A stretch of DNA of 64,000 nt from Pseudodesulfovibrio sp. (GTDB lineage: Bacteria; Desulfobacterota; Desulfovibrionia; Desulfovibrionales; Desulfovibrionaceae). The notes below the pieces were generated by a model. The model worked only from the letters and a program-made list of their open reading frames with translations, made no database searches and had not been told where the DNA came from. A program made the position numbers and the translations under genes. Shown piece after piece: positions 63,165-64,000 of the stretch. How positions within the stretch are numbered: position 1 is the stretch's first letter; every line of letters starts with the position of its first letter. The DNA lies in NCBI GenBank assembly GCA_016342345.1, contig JAEINO010000006.1:1-64000 (forward strand), read 5' to 3'.

Positions 63165-63706
63165 TGGGCAAAAAACAACGCAATTACCGTCCCGAAGAAT
63201 TCGATGAAATCGATGAAATCGATGAGAGGCCAAGCCGTTCCCAACTCAAACGGGAAATGATTGAACTCCAGAAACTCGGACTGGCACTCGCCGCTCTGGG
63301 CGATACCGTGGTCAAGGAATCAAACCTCCCGCCCGAAGTCGAAGAGGCTCTCCTGCGAATCAAAACAATAAGCAAACACGAAGCCACACGCAGGCATTTG
63401 CAATACGTTGGAAAACTCATGCGCACCTTTGACACGGACCCTATCCGCGAAATCGTCGAAGCTGCCGAAAATGGCCACACGGTTAAAAATGCCGAATTCC
63501 ATCAACTGGAAATCATGCGCGAACGCCTGATCAACGGTGATGACGATTTGTTGCAGGAACTCTACGAATCCCACCCGGAAGAAAGCCAACGACTTCGGCA
63601 GTTAACCCTTGGTGCCCGCCGCGATAAAGCCAAAGACAAACCACCGAAAAACGCGCGAGCCCTGTTCAAGCTCCTGCGCGGACTCCCGCTTATTCCTGAA
63701 GAATAG
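63164..63706 (+). CDS. darP: DarP (YjgA) ribosome-associated protein
   Basis: The 180-residue product fits DUF615/YjgA: SRSQLKREMIELQKLGLAL at the start, then RHLQYVGKLMRTFD and LRQLTLGARRDKAKDKPPKN. DarP promotes late assembly of the 50S subunit in E. coli. It overlaps the PqiC-like gene by one base, an odd partner for a lipid transport operon, so it may be only a readthrough neighbour. Confidence 0.9.
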   Translation: MGKKQRNYRPEEFDEIDEIDERPSRSQLKREMIELQKLGLALAALGDTVVKESNLPPEVEEALLRIKTISKHEATRRHLQYVGKLMRTFDTDPIREIVEAAENGHTVKNAEFHQLEIMRERLINGDDDLLQELYESHPEESQRLRQLTLGARRDKAKDKPPKNARALFKLLRGLPLIPEE

Positions 63707-63795
63707 TGTCCCTGGCCTCTTGACGTTGCAGATAATGGAATTATCTTTAATTTCAATGAACTAAAACGGGCCTTGGGCACCGCAAAGGAGATATC

Positions 63796-64000
63796 ATGGT
63801 CATACACGAATATGCCGGAATCATTACTGAACTTGATGACAGGAATTGCCCGCATTGTGGCAAACAATTGGAACCATGGCTCGCGCCCCCGGAATCCGGA
63901 TGGAATGTCATTCTGGTTTGCAACAACAATAGTTGCACCTTCTATATTGGATCGGAAGAGGACATCGCGCACAAACGTGAAGATTCCCATCTAGGCTGCC
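63796..64000 (+). CDS. Zinc-ribbon protein, partial
   Basis: An open frame begins at ATG 63796 after AAAGGAGATATC and continues past the right edge (68 codons seen). The visible part has two cysteine pairs, CPHC near residue 18 and CNNNSC near 44, as in a small zinc ribbon, followed by YIGSEEDIAHKRED. No function can be assigned. The spacing between the cysteine pairs is about 22 residues. Confidence 0.6.
   Translation, partial: MVIHEYAGIITELDDRNCPHCGKQLEPWLAPPESGWNVILVCNNNSCTFYIGSEEDIAHKREDSHLGC

Noticed and set aside
1-64000. tRNA, rRNA, CRISPR, prophage or insertion sequence with transposase
   Set aside because: None recognised on reading either strand; the only mobile-like items are the short repeats without transposase.

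Overview
The window looks like a chromosomal segment of a sulfate-reducing deltaproteobacterium of the Desulfovibrionales (Desulfovibrio/Pseudodesulfovibrio type). This rests on family content read from the translated genes, not on a database search: an alternative (Ahb, siroheme-dependent) heme cluster with hemB, thyX instead of thyA, a split glycine decarboxylase (gcvPA/gcvPB), RNase J, FolE2, NikR and single-flagellin motility genes. Moderate GC coding DNA is interrupted by AT-rich intergenic regions. No tRNA, rRNA or CRISPR array was found.

Layout. 1-3.6 kb (minus strand): start of an FAD-dependent dehydrogenase, a small flagellar rod-type protein, a tandem pair of 154-bp TA-flanked repeats, a secreted protein, folE2, nikR and a methyltransferase. 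3.9-9 kb: gcvH, gcvPA, gcvPB, lpd and a YhcH-type gene, without gcvT. 9-16.2 kb: unknown genes, a ClC-type chloride protein, a lipoprotein, RNase J and plsC. 16.5-21 kb: an EF-G paralogue facing a ParB-like/SPL-like radical SAM pair. 21-30.7 kb: a plus-strand housekeeping run, rpsB-tsf, pyrH-frr-uppS-cdsA-dxr-rseP-tsaB, then an orphan hydantoinase-B-type gene. 31-33.7 kb: dnaA, a candidate oriC and thyX. 34-37 kb: small membrane and hydrolase genes, including a kinase-like protein with a broken P-loop.

37-45 kb is a flagellar filament block: a CgeB-like glycosyltransferase, fliC behind a clear sigma-28 promoter, fliD behind a clear sigma-54 promoter, fliS with an unusual tail, and two more glycosyltransferases that probably modify flagellin or another surface glycan. 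45-48 kb: zinc-ribbon/Yip1 protein and an OmpA lipoprotein. 48-52 kb: ahbC, hemB, ahbD and one siroheme decarboxylase subunit, taking aminolevulinate to porphobilinogen and siroheme to heme. 52-55.7 kb: rpe, an ABC-F ATPase and a GNAT. 55.7-59.2 kb: putA with an Lrp-type regulator. 59.4-63.7 kb: a Mla/Mce-type lipid transport operon (STAS-MlaE fusion, MlaF, MlaD, PqiC-like lipoprotein) ending in darP.

The most unusual item is a family of short repeats. Three copies are exactly 154 bp between TA dinucleotides, and three more are shorter or diverged. All share a two-part hairpin whose stems covary between copies. In three cases the same element end forms part of a neighbouring gene's stop codon. 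Other points of interest are the ParB-like/SPL-like pair lacking the SPL cysteine, a structured rpsB leader, and nikR abutting folE2.
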